A DNA stretch of 24,341 nt from Rickettsiales bacterium. Lineage in GTDB: Bacteria > Pseudomonadota > Alphaproteobacteria > Rs-D84. Positions 6,531 to 14,054 of this stretch are shown in pieces. A program made the translations under genes and the position numbers. The notes under the pieces were generated by a model. That model did not search any database. It worked only from the letters and a program-made list of their open reading frames with translations, and was not told where the DNA came from. Location: assembly GCA_031263295.1 (NCBI GenBank), contig JAISGC010000100.1, positions 1 through 24,341 of the forward strand. Direction: 5' to 3'. Each line of letters opens with the position of its first letter. Positions within the stretch are counted from its first letter, which is position 1.

Positions 6531-6923
6531 ATGAAAAAACTTATCGCGGCATTGCTGGTCCTGCCTATGGCGGCACCGGCGGCGAAATTGTGCCGGAAGG
6601 TAATCAACCAAACCACATATACAATAGGAGATGCGACATTTGTAGTAGACAAACACAATTTTACTTTGACCGCGCCCGGCGTAGGACTTGTATTTTGCGG
6701 CAACAATTACGATCTTTTCGGAGACACGGCGAATCTTTCCACAAGTTTGCCAAAGATTTCTAAAACCGGCGACAGCTGGACATTTACCGGTAACGCTGCA
6801 TGGGGGACCACTTGCTATGGCATCACCTCCAAATTGACATTCTATTATCTTTGGCGCAATGTCAGCGGTGCCTTCATCAACGGATTGTATATCGATATTA
6901 AAGACGGGCGTTATCAGGAGTAA
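6531..6923 (+). CDS. Small exported protein, AKLC family (divergent member)
   Basis: A 130-residue protein with a clear Sec signal peptide, MKKLIAALLVLPMAAPAA, cleaved before or near AKLC. The mature part has three Cys, at about residues 21, 50 and 85, and many beta-forming, Thr/Asn-rich stretches (TTYTIGDATFVVDKHNFTL, LTFYYLWRNVSGAFI). That would suit a small extracellular or periplasmic beta protein. I recognise no domain. The ATG at 6531 follows ACAGGGAGAAAAAATT, a ribosome site shared with the other two AKLC genes. The signal peptide DNA differs by one base from that of the gene at 13803, whereas the mature parts are unrelated apart from AKLC. It is preceded by leader RNA copy 1. It converges with nlpD, which ends 13 nt away. 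Confidence 0.75.
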   Translation: MKKLIAALLVLPMAAPAAKLCRKVINQTTYTIGDATFVVDKHNFTLTAPGVGLVFCGNNYDLFGDTANLSTSLPKISKTGDSWTFTGNAAWGTTCYGITSKLTFYYLWRNVSGAFINGLYIDIKDGRYQE

Positions 6924-6936
6924 GAATAAAGCGGGC

Positions 6937-8085
6937 CTATTTAAGCTGTTTCTTCGGGTCGTAGGCCTTGGAGCCCTTGCGTATCTCGAAGTGCAGCTGC
7001 GGCTCGCCGACCTTGCCGGTGTTGCCGACCGAGCCTATTTTCTGGCCGACCGAAACCTTGTCGCCGCGCCGGACCACGAACGAATCGAGGTGCCCGTAAA
7101 TCGTCATCCATCCGCCCGCGTGCTGGATAATCAGAAGATTGCCGTATCCCTTCATCTCGTTTCCGGCGTATGCGACATTGCCGTTTTCGGCGGCGGCGAC
7201 CGGCGTCCCGGCCTTGGCCGCTATGTTGATTCCGTCGTTGTGGAGCCCGGATCGCGTCGGCCCGAAGCTCGCGATTATGTTTCCGCGCACGGGCCACGAG
7301 AACTTGGCGTTTGTGCGCGCGTCCAGTTTCGGCAGCTTCACATTCGCGTTGGATTTTATCACCGGCTGGGCGGCGGCCACCTGCGCGGCCTGCGGCCGGC
7401 CCGCCTTTTGCGCGGTCGCATTCGTCGCGGTCGTTTCCGTTTTCGTAGTAATAATCTCGGCGCTTTCGACAATCAGCTCGTCGCCGATTTTAATATTATA
7501 CGGCGCGGGCAGTTTGTTCAGTATGCCCAGGCGCTCGACCGCCATATTGTTTTTCTTCGCAATCGAATAGGCCGTGTCGCCCTTTTCAACTTTGATTTTT
7601 CTGGTGTTCAGGACGAATGATTTTTTCTCTTCGACGACAAGCGTTCCGTAATCTTTCGAGACATCGGAAATGGTCTGCGTTTTTATCGGCGACATTTTGG
7701 CGTCGTCATAGTCCGATTTCCGGCCGTATAAAACATAGTCGCCCGCATTGCCGTATGTGATTTCGGCCTCCGGCGCGCCATAGAGCGAATGGTCGCCGCC
7801 GTAATCCAGCACCGACGCGTATTGGTATATTTCCGAATCGGGCTCGGCCAGAAGCGCCGGGTTGCGCGACGCGATGAAGTCTCCGATGTTGTCCGGGATG
7901 TCGACTATCTTCTGGCGCAAATCACAAGCCGATAAAGAGAACAGAGAACAGAGAACAGAGAATAAGAGAATAAGAGAATAAGAGAATGGGGCCCGCCGCG
8001 AAGCAGTGCAATTTTCTCTGTTCTCTGTTCTCTGTTCTCTCATTCTCTTATTCTCTGCAAATGCGAAGCATTTGCATTCTCTCAT
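6937..8085 (-). CDS. NlpD-like lipoprotein, LysM and degenerate M23 (LytM) domains
   Basis: A 382-residue lipoprotein with lipobox LSAC after a hydrophobic SYSLILLFSVLCSLFS core. A LysM domain lies at about 170-215 (KIKVEKGDTAYSIAKKNNMA ... YNIKIGDELIV), then a Thr/Ala linker, and an M23/LytM domain at about 265-380. In the M23 domain the usual HxGxD reads HNDGIN and the HxH reads QLH, so the zinc site is degenerate. Degenerate LytM proteins such as E. coli NlpD activate amidases at the division septum instead of cutting peptidoglycan. The position after tatC fits alphaproteobacterial NlpD loci. The N-terminus is encoded by a repeat array, and the start at 8043 (MREQRTEN) is as likely as 8085 because it occupies the same place in the array as the lolA start. 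Confidence 0.88.
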   Translation of the reverse strand: MRECKCFAFAENKRMREQRTENRENCTASRRAPFSYSLILLFSVLCSLFSLSACDLRQKIVDIPDNIGDFIASRNPALLAEPDSEIYQYASVLDYGGDHSLYGAPEAEITYGNAGDYVLYGRKSDYDDAKMSPIKTQTISDVSKDYGTLVVEEKKSFVLNTRKIKVEKGDTAYSIAKKNNMAVERLGILNKLPAPYNIKIGDELIVESAEIITTKTETTATNATAQKAGRPQAAQVAAAQPVIKSNANVKLPKLDARTNAKFSWPVRGNIIASFGPTRSGLHNDGINIAAKAGTPVAAAENGNVAYAGNEMKGYGNLLIIQHAGGWMTIYGHLDSFVVRRGDKVSVGQKIGSVGNTGKVGEPQLHFEIRKGSKAYDPKKQLK

Positions 8086-8097
8086 TCTCTTATTCTT
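7936..8097. repeat. Inverted AGAACAG / AATAAGAG arrays over nlpD start
   Basis: The left arm (7936-7987) has three GAGAACA heptamers and then AATAAGAG octamers. The right arm (8012-8056 and 8076-8097) holds the inverse units. An ATGCAAATGC-type palindrome (GCAAATGCTTCGCATTTGC on the minus strand) splits the right arm. The element contains the tatC stop codon, both possible nlpD starts, and the sequence for the lipoprotein signal peptide core. Confidence 0.9.
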
Positions 8098-8782
8098 TCA
8101 TAAATAGCATCGCAATCCCAAACAAAAAAATCAGCGGCATGGCCAGCGCAATTTGCGAAATAATATCGGGCGGAGTCAATGCGGCCGCGATTACGAATAT
8201 TCCGACTATGATGTATCGGGCGGCCTTCCAGACCGCGCGCCGCGACACGACGCCCGCGCGGTTCAATAACACCAGCCCGAGCGGAAACTGAAACGCAAAG
8301 CCGAACGCCTTCATAATGGACGACGACAATTCGAGATAATCCTTCACATTCGGCATCAGGCGCACATTGCCGCCGCCGAGGTCTATGAAAAATCCGAACA
8401 TTATCGGCAGCAGGACAAAATAGGCGAAGGCCGCGCCCGCCGCGAACAAAACCGGCGACTGGATTATCATGGGAACGACGACGCGCTTTTCATTTTTCTT
8501 CAATCCGGGCGCCGCGAACAGCCAACTCTGCCACAGCCAGAACGGAGCCGACGCAAGCAGCGCGAACAGGCCCGCCAAGGAAAACTGAATCGAAAGCGAA
8601 TCGCTCATCCCCGTGTAAATCAAATCCGGCGCGTTCCAGACCGATGTCAGCGGCCAGATTAAAATGTCTTGGATAAACGGCGCTAGGTAAAGACCCGCAA
8701 CCAATGCCGCCGTAAAAAACAGCAGCGACCAGACGATGCGCTTTTTTAATTCCTTCAAGTGGCCGAGCAATGTCATCTTCAT
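8090..8782 (-). CDS. tatC: Sec-independent protein translocase TatC
   Basis: A 230-residue integral membrane protein with about six membrane segments. It opens with MTLLGHLKELKKRIVWSLLF, the conserved cytoplasmic HLxELRxR-type N-terminus that helps bind twin-arginine signals. It contains FALLASAPFWLWQSWLFAAP, which matches the TatC segment usually written PxxxYQxWxFxxPGL, followed by the conserved GLKKNEKR loop. With TatB it forms the receptor of the Tat pathway, which exports folded proteins. Its ATG overlaps the tatB stop (ATGA). Its last codons and TAA lie within the repeat array that also starts nlpD, so the array seems to have replaced the natural 3' end. Confidence 0.96.
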   Translation of the reverse strand: MKMTLLGHLKELKKRIVWSLLFFTAALVAGLYLAPFIQDILIWPLTSVWNAPDLIYTGMSDSLSIQFSLAGLFALLASAPFWLWQSWLFAAPGLKKNEKRVVVPMIIQSPVLFAAGAAFAYFVLLPIMFGFFIDLGGGNVRLMPNVKDYLELSSSIMKAFGFAFQFPLGLVLLNRAGVVSRRAVWKAARYIIVGIFVIAAALTPPDIISQIALAMPLIFLFGIAMLFMKE

Positions 8783-9072
8783 TTCTTGACCGCCCTTTTT
8801 TTTGCCCGCGTTTTCGCCCGCGGCCGCTTGGCCGCCGCCAGCGGCATCCGAAAGTTTTCGATAACATCCGCGGTCAGGGCGTCGATGGGCGCGTCTTTTT
8901 CTATCTCGTTTTTAATGCTCTCTATGTTGTCCTGAACCTTGCCGATAAAGTGCTGGATGTTGCGCACGGCCTTGGCGACGGCGCGCGCGGCGTCCGGCCA
9001 TTTGTCGGCCGGTATCACCGCGATCGCGACGACTAAAATGACGAGCAGCTCCAGCCCGCTGATTCCGAACAT
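8779..9072 (-). CDS. tatB: Sec-independent protein translocase TatB
   Basis: A 97-residue protein with the TatA/B pattern: MFGISGLELLVILVVAIAVI as membrane helix, a hinge PADKWPDAARAVAKAVR, an amphipathic helix, and a Lys/Arg-rich tail. The Glu in the membrane helix and the residues around the Pro hinge point to TatB more than TatA, as does its position directly before tatC. A separate TatA gene is at 18656-18892. I chose the start at 9072. The frame is open further upstream, but the TatA/B family begins at MFxIS. TATAAT lies only 6 nt before the ATG, so the mRNA may be leaderless, and no Shine-Dalgarno is present. Confidence 0.93.
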   Translation of the reverse strand: MFGISGLELLVILVVAIAVIPADKWPDAARAVAKAVRNIQHFIGKVQDNIESIKNEIEKDAPIDALTADVIENFRMPLAAAKRPRAKTRAKKRAVKK

Positions 9073-9097
9073 ATGAAAATTATAAAACAAATTGCGC

Positions 9098-9126
9098 TTG
9101 CAATAAAGCGTCAAATGGCGTATATT
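9098..9126 (+). promoter_or_regulatory. Promoter of the 9308 gene, divergent from tatB
   Basis: TTGCAA and TATATT separated by 17 nt. It would start a transcript near 9133 with a structured 5' UTR of about 175 nt. It partly overlaps the sequence upstream of the tatB -10, so the two promoters may influence each other. Confidence 0.55.
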
Positions 9127-9198
9127 TTCCATAACGCGGGCATCGACCCGCGCCGGGGCTTTATAACCCTGTTCTGTGCGTCCGAAGGGACGAAAAAT

Positions 9199-9299
9199 AC
9201 TCCAACAATATTGGTTGGAGTGCGGCGAATATTCCGAATAAGTCGCGCAATTCACAGAAATTGTTATAAAACTCCAACCGCTTTTCGCGGTTCTTGGAG
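9199..9299 (+). promoter_or_regulatory. 5' UTR with mutually exclusive hairpins around the ribosome site
   Basis: Four segments can pair: ACTCCAAC (9199-9206), GTTGGAGT (9214-9221), ACTCCAAC again (9271-9278) and TTGGAG (9294-9299). The last contains the Shine-Dalgarno of the 9308 gene. Pairing 1:2 with 3:4 hides the ribosome site behind an AACCGC-TTTT-GCGGTT stem; pairing 2:3 would free it. Such a layout is typical of translational switches. No ligand or trigger can be named. Confidence 0.5.
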
Positions 9300-9307
9300 A
9301 GATTATT

Positions 9308-9669
9308 ATGATGAAAACCGCGTCTCTGTTTTGCTGATCGCCTTCGCGCACCTGCCCGCCGCGGCGGTCTGTCCGGCGCGGCTTTACGAATACCAATCGG
9401 GCAAATGCATCCGTCTGTGCCCGGGCTTTGTCTTCGAGATGCGAAGCGGCGAGCCGATAACGACATCCGGCGACAGGTGCTGGGGCTGGAAATGCGCCGC
9501 GGGCCAGACGATGATGTTCGGAGGCCTCTGCCTTGACGCGAATGCGGCGAAAGCATACGCGAATGTTCCGGCCTGCAAGAGCAAGGAAGAGCTCTGCACC
9601 TGGCGGACCGTCGGCGGCGACAAGATAGAATCATGCATGCGCGCGGCCATGGCCGGATGCATAGAATAA
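9308..9669 (+). CDS. Cys-rich secreted protein, frameshifted in the signal peptide
   Basis: With one extra T at the TTTT run (9329-9332) the sequence reads MMKTASLFLLIAFAHLPAAA as a signal peptide. It continues into a mature protein of about 100 residues with ten Cys (KCIRLCPGFVFE, RCWGWKCAAGQ, CKSKEELCTW, CMRAAMAGC). As given, the ATG at 9308, which has GGAG 8 nt upstream, runs into TGA after nine codons, and the mature frame lacks a credible start. The cause could be a sequencing error, a decayed gene, or on/off switching at the homopolymer. The Cys-rich end suggests a disulfide-bonded extracellular or periplasmic protein. It is followed with no gap by the Shine-Dalgarno of the next gene, so it is probably in an operon with the genes at 9680 and 9977. 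Confidence 0.65.
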
Positions 9670-9679
9670 GGATTGCAAA

Positions 9680-9973
9680 ATGGATTATCTGGTTTCCAAG
9701 GTGGAATACGGCGCGGTCGAAAAACGCGGCCGTCGCGGGGCGGCGGCGGCCGTCGCGAGCCGAGTCGTCTTCGATGTAGACTATCAGGCCGCAAACGCGA
9801 GCCCTCTGCGCGCCGCGATCGCCGCCGCGGTATTTTTTATAACGCTCGCCTTCATGGGCGCGGCGCGGGCGAAATCCATTTCCGATTGCGTCCGCGGCAA
9901 CGCCTTCGGCGCAAAATGGATTTACGATTCGTGCGATATGCCCGCCGCCGCGACATCAACCGACGGATATTAA
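9680..9973 (+). CDS. Small single-pass membrane or exported protein
   Basis: A 97-residue protein that I do not recognise. Residues about 42-62 (PLRAAIAAAVFFITLAFMGA) form one hydrophobic segment ending in ARA-K, which could be a membrane anchor or an unusually deep signal peptide. The short tail after it has two Cys (SDCVRGN and YDSCDM) and so may be oxidised outside the cytoplasm. The N-terminal 40 residues are basic and cytoplasmic in that model. AAGGA, overlapping the stop of the previous gene, gives a good ribosome site 7 nt before the ATG. It ends 3 nt before the glycosyltransferase, which supports a shared transcript. Confidence 0.6.
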   Translation: MDYLVSKVEYGAVEKRGRRGAAAAVASRVVFDVDYQAANASPLRAAIAAAVFFITLAFMGAARAKSISDCVRGNAFGAKWIYDSCDMPAAATSTDGY

Positions 9974-9976
9974 AAA

Positions 9977-10921
9977 ATGAAAATATCGGTAATCATCCCC
10001 GTTTTTAATGTAGAAAAATATATCGCCCAGTGTCTGGAAAATCTGGTTTTGCAGACGCATAAAAATATCGAGATAATTATCGTCGACGACGCGTCCGAGG
10101 ACAAGTCGCTTGAAATCGCGCGCGAATACGCGCGACGGGACCCGCGGATAAAAATAATCGCCCTTCGCAAAAACGGCGGGGTGTCGGCGGCGCGGAACCG
10201 CGGCCTTGCCGCGGCGAAGGGCGCGTTCGCGCATTTTCACGATCCCGACGATTTCGTGAATCTGGAATATTACGAGGCGATCGCCGCCGCCGTAAAAATC
10301 GCGCCGAAGTCCGATGTCGTTCTCGGCGGCATAGAGTCCGAGCATCGGAACATCCGCTCGTTCTCGTTCGAACGGGCGGCCGCCCTTCGCACGATGGAGG
10401 AAAAGTTCGCGCGATTCTACGCGATGTGCACGCCGTTCGTTTTCCGCCGGGATTTTCTGAACGAAAACAAGCTGCGCTTTATGGTCGGGCAAAAGATAGG
10501 CGAGGATACGATTTTCGCGGTGCGGGCGATCGCCGCGGCGAACAGGGTCCTCCTCGCCCCGGGCGCCCTCTATCATTATATGGTGTCCCGCGGCTCGGCG
10601 ATGACGGGCGCGCCGACGGCCGAAAAACTCAGCCAGCTGATTTTCGCGCATGACTTTCAGGCGGACTTTTTTAAGAAACACAATCTGACCAGCAAGGAGC
10701 GGCTGGTGGTTTTGGAAAAGACATACAGGGTCTGCGGCATCCCGCTGCTCCGCGTCAAAAACACGAACGGCGGCATTTCGGCGCGGCTGCTCGGCTTTAT
10801 AAAAATATCCGAGCATGTCAAAGAAAAGGAAACCATGCAATGGGTCGCGCGCGCATGGTATCACTGGAACGACGCGAACCTTCGCCGCAGGGAACTGGCC
10901 GCGCTTCCCATAGCCGCGTAA
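9977..10921 (+). CDS. Family 2 glycosyltransferase
   Basis: A 314-residue GT-A fold enzyme. It opens with KISVIIPVFNVEKYIAQCLE, has EIIIVDDASED (nucleotide-binding Asp at 37-38), the NGGVSAARNRGL segment at about 66-77, and the DxD motif at 89-91 in HDPDDF, which binds the metal and sugar nucleotide. A later GEDTIFAVRAI segment matches the usual acceptor and base region (ED). GT2 enzymes of this type add single sugars to lipopolysaccharide, capsule or glycoproteins. No transmembrane segment is visible, so it acts at the cytoplasmic face. No other polysaccharide genes are in the window, so the substrate is open. The neighbouring small exported proteins could be acceptors, but that is speculation. 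Confidence 0.92.
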   Translation: MKISVIIPVFNVEKYIAQCLENLVLQTHKNIEIIIVDDASEDKSLEIAREYARRDPRIKIIALRKNGGVSAARNRGLAAAKGAFAHFHDPDDFVNLEYYEAIAAAVKIAPKSDVVLGGIESEHRNIRSFSFERAAALRTMEEKFARFYAMCTPFVFRRDFLNENKLRFMVGQKIGEDTIFAVRAIAAANRVLLAPGALYHYMVSRGSAMTGAPTAEKLSQLIFAHDFQADFFKKHNLTSKERLVVLEKTYRVCGIPLLRVKNTNGGISARLLGFIKISEHVKEKETMQWVARAWYHWNDANLRRRELAALPIAA

Positions 10922-10927
10922 TTGTGC

Positions 10928-10933
10928 TATAAT
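10928..10933 (+). promoter_or_regulatory. Probable recJ promoter (-10 box)
   Basis: TATAAT lies 24 nt upstream of the recJ TTG start, 6 nt after the glycosyltransferase stop. TTCCCA is at the right -35 distance (17 nt) but is a poor match. Confidence 0.5.
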
Positions 10934-10951
10934 CTCTGAAAAGAGAAAAAA

Positions 10952-12658
10952 TTGAAGACAATATGCGAGAGGTCGGTCGCCGGAAAAATATGGCGCGCCG
11001 CCGACAGGCCCGTGGATAACGACCTTGTCGATGCCATCCTTCTCCGCCGCGGAGTCCTTCCGGCCGAGAAAGAATCATTTATGAATCCCACATTGCGCGA
11101 ACTGATGCCCGACCCGCTCTGCCTGGCGGGGATGGAGGCGGCCGCCAAAATCACGGCCGCCGCCGTCCGCGCGAAAAATAAAATCGCGATTTTCGGGGAC
11201 TATGATGTCGACGGAATAACCAGCGTCGCGATTCTCGCGAAATATTTCCGGCAAATCGGAGTGGATATAATCTGGCATCTGCCGGACCGCGAGCAGGAGG
11301 GCTATGGACTGAACGCGGATGCCGTGCGCGAGTTCGCGGCCGCCGACGCGAAACTCTTGATAACGGTCGACTGCGGAATAGGCGCATGCGCGGAGGTCGC
11401 GCTCGCAAAGGAGCTCGGAATGTCGGTCGTGATAACCGACCACCACGAGCCGACCCTGAATTGTCCGGCCGCCGACGCGATAGTGAACCCGAAGCAATCT
11501 GTATGCGGAAGCGGGCTGAATTACCTTGCGGGCGTCGGCGTCGCGTTTATGTTTCTTATCGCGCTGAATCGCGAACTGGGCCATCCGGTCGCGGACCTGT
11601 TGCAGTTCTTGGATTTGGTCGCGCTCGGGACAATCTGCGACACTATGCCTTTAATCGGATTGAACCGCGCGTTCGCGGCGGCGGGACTGCGCGTTCTGGC
11701 GCAGCAGAAAAATACCGGGCTTCGCGCCCTTGCAAATATCGCAGGGATAAAAAAGTTCGACGCATACACCGCGGGATTCGTCTTGGGGCCGCGGCTGAAC
11801 GCCGCGGGCCGCATCACGGATGCCAACATTGCGCTCGATTTGATTCTGACCGACAACATAATTCTGGCCGACGATCTGGCGAAAAAAATCGACGATATGA
11901 ACGCGCAGAGGCAGGCGATACAGAACAAGATTATGACGGACGCCGACGAAATGGCGCGGGCGCAGAGCGATTCTGGCGCGTTCGCGCTCTGGGTCGCGGG
12001 CGACGAATGGCACGGCGGAGTTATGGGAATCGTCGCGGGACGGCTTAAAGAAAAGCACAATCTGCCCTGCTGCGTCGCGACGAAAAACGGCGGCGTGATT
12101 TCGGGCAGCGGGCGCAGCATAGGCGAGGTCGACCTTGGCAAGATCATAACCGACGCGGTCGCGGCGGGCATCCTGACCGCGGGCGGCGGGCACAAGGCGG
12201 CCGCCGGATTCGAGCTGTCGGCCGAGAACTCGGACCGCTTCGGCGCGTTCCTGAACGAAGCGGTTGCGGCGCAGCTTGACGGCGCGCGGCCGACGGCGGT
12301 CCTCGACATCGATTTGGAAATGGACGCGGGCGGCGCGGACTGGGACCTGGCCGAGAACCTGGCGCGGATGGCGCCGTTTGGAATCGGAAATCCGGAGCCC
12401 ATCTTGTGTTTATCCGGCGGCCTATGGACATTCTGCAAAACGATGGGCACGGGCGCGCATATTACGGGGACCTTGAAGACCAGCCGCGGGACGCTTCCGT
12501 GCGTGGGATTCAATATGACCGATTCGGAAATCGGGAGATTCCTGTTGAACGAGGCGAACTTTGGCGCTAGGATCCGCGTAGTCGGAAAGTTGAAAGAAAA
12601 CGAATATATGGGACGGCAGAATGTGCAGCTGTTTCTGGAAGACATCGCAATAAATTAG
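10952..12658 (+). CDS. recJ: Single-stranded-DNA-specific exonuclease RecJ
   Basis: A 568-residue DHH-family 5'-3' exonuclease for DNA repair and recombination. Metal-binding motifs are intact: DYDVDGITS (83-91), TVDCGIG (138-144) and ITDHHEPTL (161-169). The DHHA1 domain carries SGSGRSIGEVDLG and AGGGHKAAAGF, the latter the GGGH motif of the family. The C-terminal OB-like domain contains MAPFGIGNPEPI, highly typical of RecJ. The length is normal. The start is TTG at 10952 after AAAAGAGAAAAAA; the next ATG (residue 44) would remove conserved sequence. The stop TAG lies at the first bases of the repeat module that starts lolA. Confidence 0.97.
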   Translation: MKTICERSVAGKIWRAADRPVDNDLVDAILLRRGVLPAEKESFMNPTLRELMPDPLCLAGMEAAAKITAAAVRAKNKIAIFGDYDVDGITSVAILAKYFRQIGVDIIWHLPDREQEGYGLNADAVREFAAADAKLLITVDCGIGACAEVALAKELGMSVVITDHHEPTLNCPAADAIVNPKQSVCGSGLNYLAGVGVAFMFLIALNRELGHPVADLLQFLDLVALGTICDTMPLIGLNRAFAAAGLRVLAQQKNTGLRALANIAGIKKFDAYTAGFVLGPRLNAAGRITDANIALDLILTDNIILADDLAKKIDDMNAQRQAIQNKIMTDADEMARAQSDSGAFALWVAGDEWHGGVMGIVAGRLKEKHNLPCCVATKNGGVISGSGRSIGEVDLGKIITDAVAAGILTAGGGHKAAAGFELSAENSDRFGAFLNEAVAAQLDGARPTAVLDIDLEMDAGGADWDLAENLARMAPFGIGNPEPILCLSGGLWTFCKTMGTGAHITGTLKTSRGTLPCVGFNMTDSEIGRFLLNEANFGARIRVVGKLKENEYMGRQNVQLFLEDIAIN

Positions 12659-12795
12659 AGAATGAGAGAAACGCGAACGCTTCGCGTTCGCAGAGAATAA
12701 GAGAATGAAACTTGTTAAAATGTTTTCGTTAAAAGTTAAAACGCAGTGCCTGCGGCGCGCCGCATTCTCTTATTCTCTTATTCTCTTATTCTCTT
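12657..12795. repeat. Signal-peptide repeat module, lolA copy
   Basis: AGAGAATGAGAGAA, the palindrome ACGCGAACGC-TT-CGCGTTCGC, AGAGAATAAGAGAATG (which supplies the lolA start), an A/T-rich stretch coding KLVKMFSLKVKTQ, a GCCTGCGGCGC hairpin, and four CTTATTCT octamers. About 105 nt are nearly identical (four differences) to the reverse complement of 15181-15286 in front of the M23 gene. Confidence 0.9.
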
Positions 12796-13367
12796 GCCCT
12801 GCTATTGGCGCAGTAGATAACGCTCTGGTGCAAAGGGCGGAAAAATATCTGAACAACATAACCGGGTTGTCGGGTGATTTTACCCAGACCGCGGGCGGGC
12901 AGAAAGACAAGGGCAGCTTCACGATGCTGCGGCCCGGCCGCGTGCGGCTCGATTATAAAACTACTCCGATACAGCTTATTTCCAACGGCAAGGATTTATA
13001 TTTTTACGATAAATCCCTGGACCAGATTACGACGGTTCCATTGACCGCGACGCCCGCCGGGATTCTGGTTCGGAAAAATATCAACCTCACGACCGCGGAC
13101 ATCGGCGTCAAGGAGACGCGCGCGGGCAAGGACGATTTTTCTCTGTCGCTTTTCATCCGCGGGCAAGAGGGAATCGGGTCGATGGATATGGACTTTTACG
13201 CCCAGCCGGTGCGGTTGAAGTCATGGCTTGTCAAAGACGCGACCGGCGCCGCGACCAAGGTCGTCTTCGGCGACATAGAAACCAAAACCGACTTTCCGAA
13301 AAACTGGTTCGAGTTGCAGCGGCACAAGACCACGGCCACGACATCCGGCGATTCGTATTACGAATAA
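12705..13367 (+). CDS. lolA: Outer-membrane lipoprotein carrier protein LolA
   Basis: A 220-residue periplasmic protein. The mature part fits LolA: AEKYLNNITGLSGDFTQTAG, then GSFTMLRPGRVRLDYKTTP, LISNGKDLYFYDKSLDQITT, and VPLTATPAGILV. LolA carries lipoproteins from the LolCDE complex through the periplasm to the outer membrane. The signal peptide is unusual. Its start, basic region and hydrophobic core (AAFSYSLILLFSCPAIGA) are encoded by the repeat module 12657-12795, and the ribosome site is the AAGAG of a repeat unit. The gene follows recJ directly and converges with the gene ending at 13369. In other alphaproteobacteria lolA often neighbours ftsK; here ftsK is about 3 kb away on the other strand. 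Confidence 0.92.
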   Translation: MKLVKMFSLKVKTQCLRRAAFSYSLILLFSCPAIGAVDNALVQRAEKYLNNITGLSGDFTQTAGGQKDKGSFTMLRPGRVRLDYKTTPIQLISNGKDLYFYDKSLDQITTVPLTATPAGILVRKNINLTTADIGVKETRAGKDDFSLSLFIRGQEGIGSMDMDFYAQPVRLKSWLVKDATGAATKVVFGDIETKTDFPKNWFELQRHKTTATTSGDSYYE

Positions 13368-13368
13368 C

Positions 13369-13803
13369 CTACAAAAACAGATTGTCAACGAATCCGGCGC
13401 AGAATGTGGCGCAAGCGCCGTATCCGCTGACGACATAGGTCCATTTGCTGGCATAGGGCCAGGTCATCCTGCACCAGCATAGCGAGCCGGACGCGGACGC
13501 GGTTGTTAAAAACTCATCGGACCACGGATAGCCCGTAATCTGTCCCTCAATCGGCATAACGCCGTATGCCGATTCGCCGCTGGCGTATCTTTTCGTGCAG
13601 AAGGCCGCCGGATCGGTTCCGGTTTTTTCGCCGGTCGAAGTCATCGAGGCTATGTCTCCGGTGTATTGGCCGCCGCATCCCTCGCCCGCCGCCCACACAT
13701 TCGCGGAGTTATTCTGCGCGAAGCTCGGCAGCCTGGTTTTGCACAATTTCGCCGCCGGTGCCGCCATAGGCAGGACCAGCAATGCCACGATAAGTTTTTT
13801 CAT
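13369..13803 (-). CDS. Small Cys-containing exported protein, AKLC family
   Basis: A 144-residue protein with the signal peptide MKKLIVALLVLPMAAPAA and then AKLC. The mature part shares a Cys pattern with the protein at 15603: AKLC, NxWAxGxGCG, a later FC, then CxCxMxWPY, and two more Cys near the end (YGACATFCAGF). I recognise no known domain; the even Cys pattern suggests disulfides outside the cytoplasm. The ribosome site ACAGGGAGAAAAAC is shared with the other members. Upstream on the same strand are the inverted family-B repeats, the three-way-junction motif and leader RNA copy 2, in the same order as before the gene at 6531. The stop lies one base from the lolA stop. Confidence 0.8.
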   Translation of the reverse strand: MKKLIVALLVLPMAAPAAKLCKTRLPSFAQNNSANVWAAGEGCGGQYTGDIASMTSTGEKTGTDPAAFCTKRYASGESAYGVMPIEGQITGYPWSDEFLTTASASGSLCWCRMTWPYASKWTYVVSGYGACATFCAGFVDNLFL

Positions 13804-13842
13804 GTTTTTCTCCCTGTTTTGTTTTTTATGCGATGCCTTCCA

Positions 13843-13985
13843 GCGGGTGTTCCCCTCCTTTGGAGGGGTGCCCGCCGAAGGCGGGCGGGGTGGTGCTTAT
13901 AACAAGCAGTGCCTATCTTCGCCACCACCCCGACATTTTTCGCGAAGCGAAAAATGCCACCCCTCAAAAGGAGGGGAACCGCGTG
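13843..13985. repeat. Inverted pair of family-B palindromes, second locus
   Basis: Same arrangement as 6352-6490. One core (CCCCTCC-TTT-GGAGGGG) is at 13853-13869, followed by GCCCGCC-GAA-GGCGGGC. The central ACAAGCAGTGCCT and CACCACCCC lead to the TTTTTCGCGAAGCGAAAAA palindrome and a second core. The hairpin sequences differ from the first locus but still pair. Confidence 0.85.
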
Positions 13986-14054
13986 CGTAAGGCACGGCTT
14001 CGTCGGTAAACTTTGATGCGGCTTGCCCTGCGAAGCGGCGCAGCCGCGAAGCAG

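Noticed and set aside
7936..8097. CRISPR array
   Set aside because: The repeats are 7-8 bp, contiguous and degenerate, with no spacers of uniform length and no cas genes.
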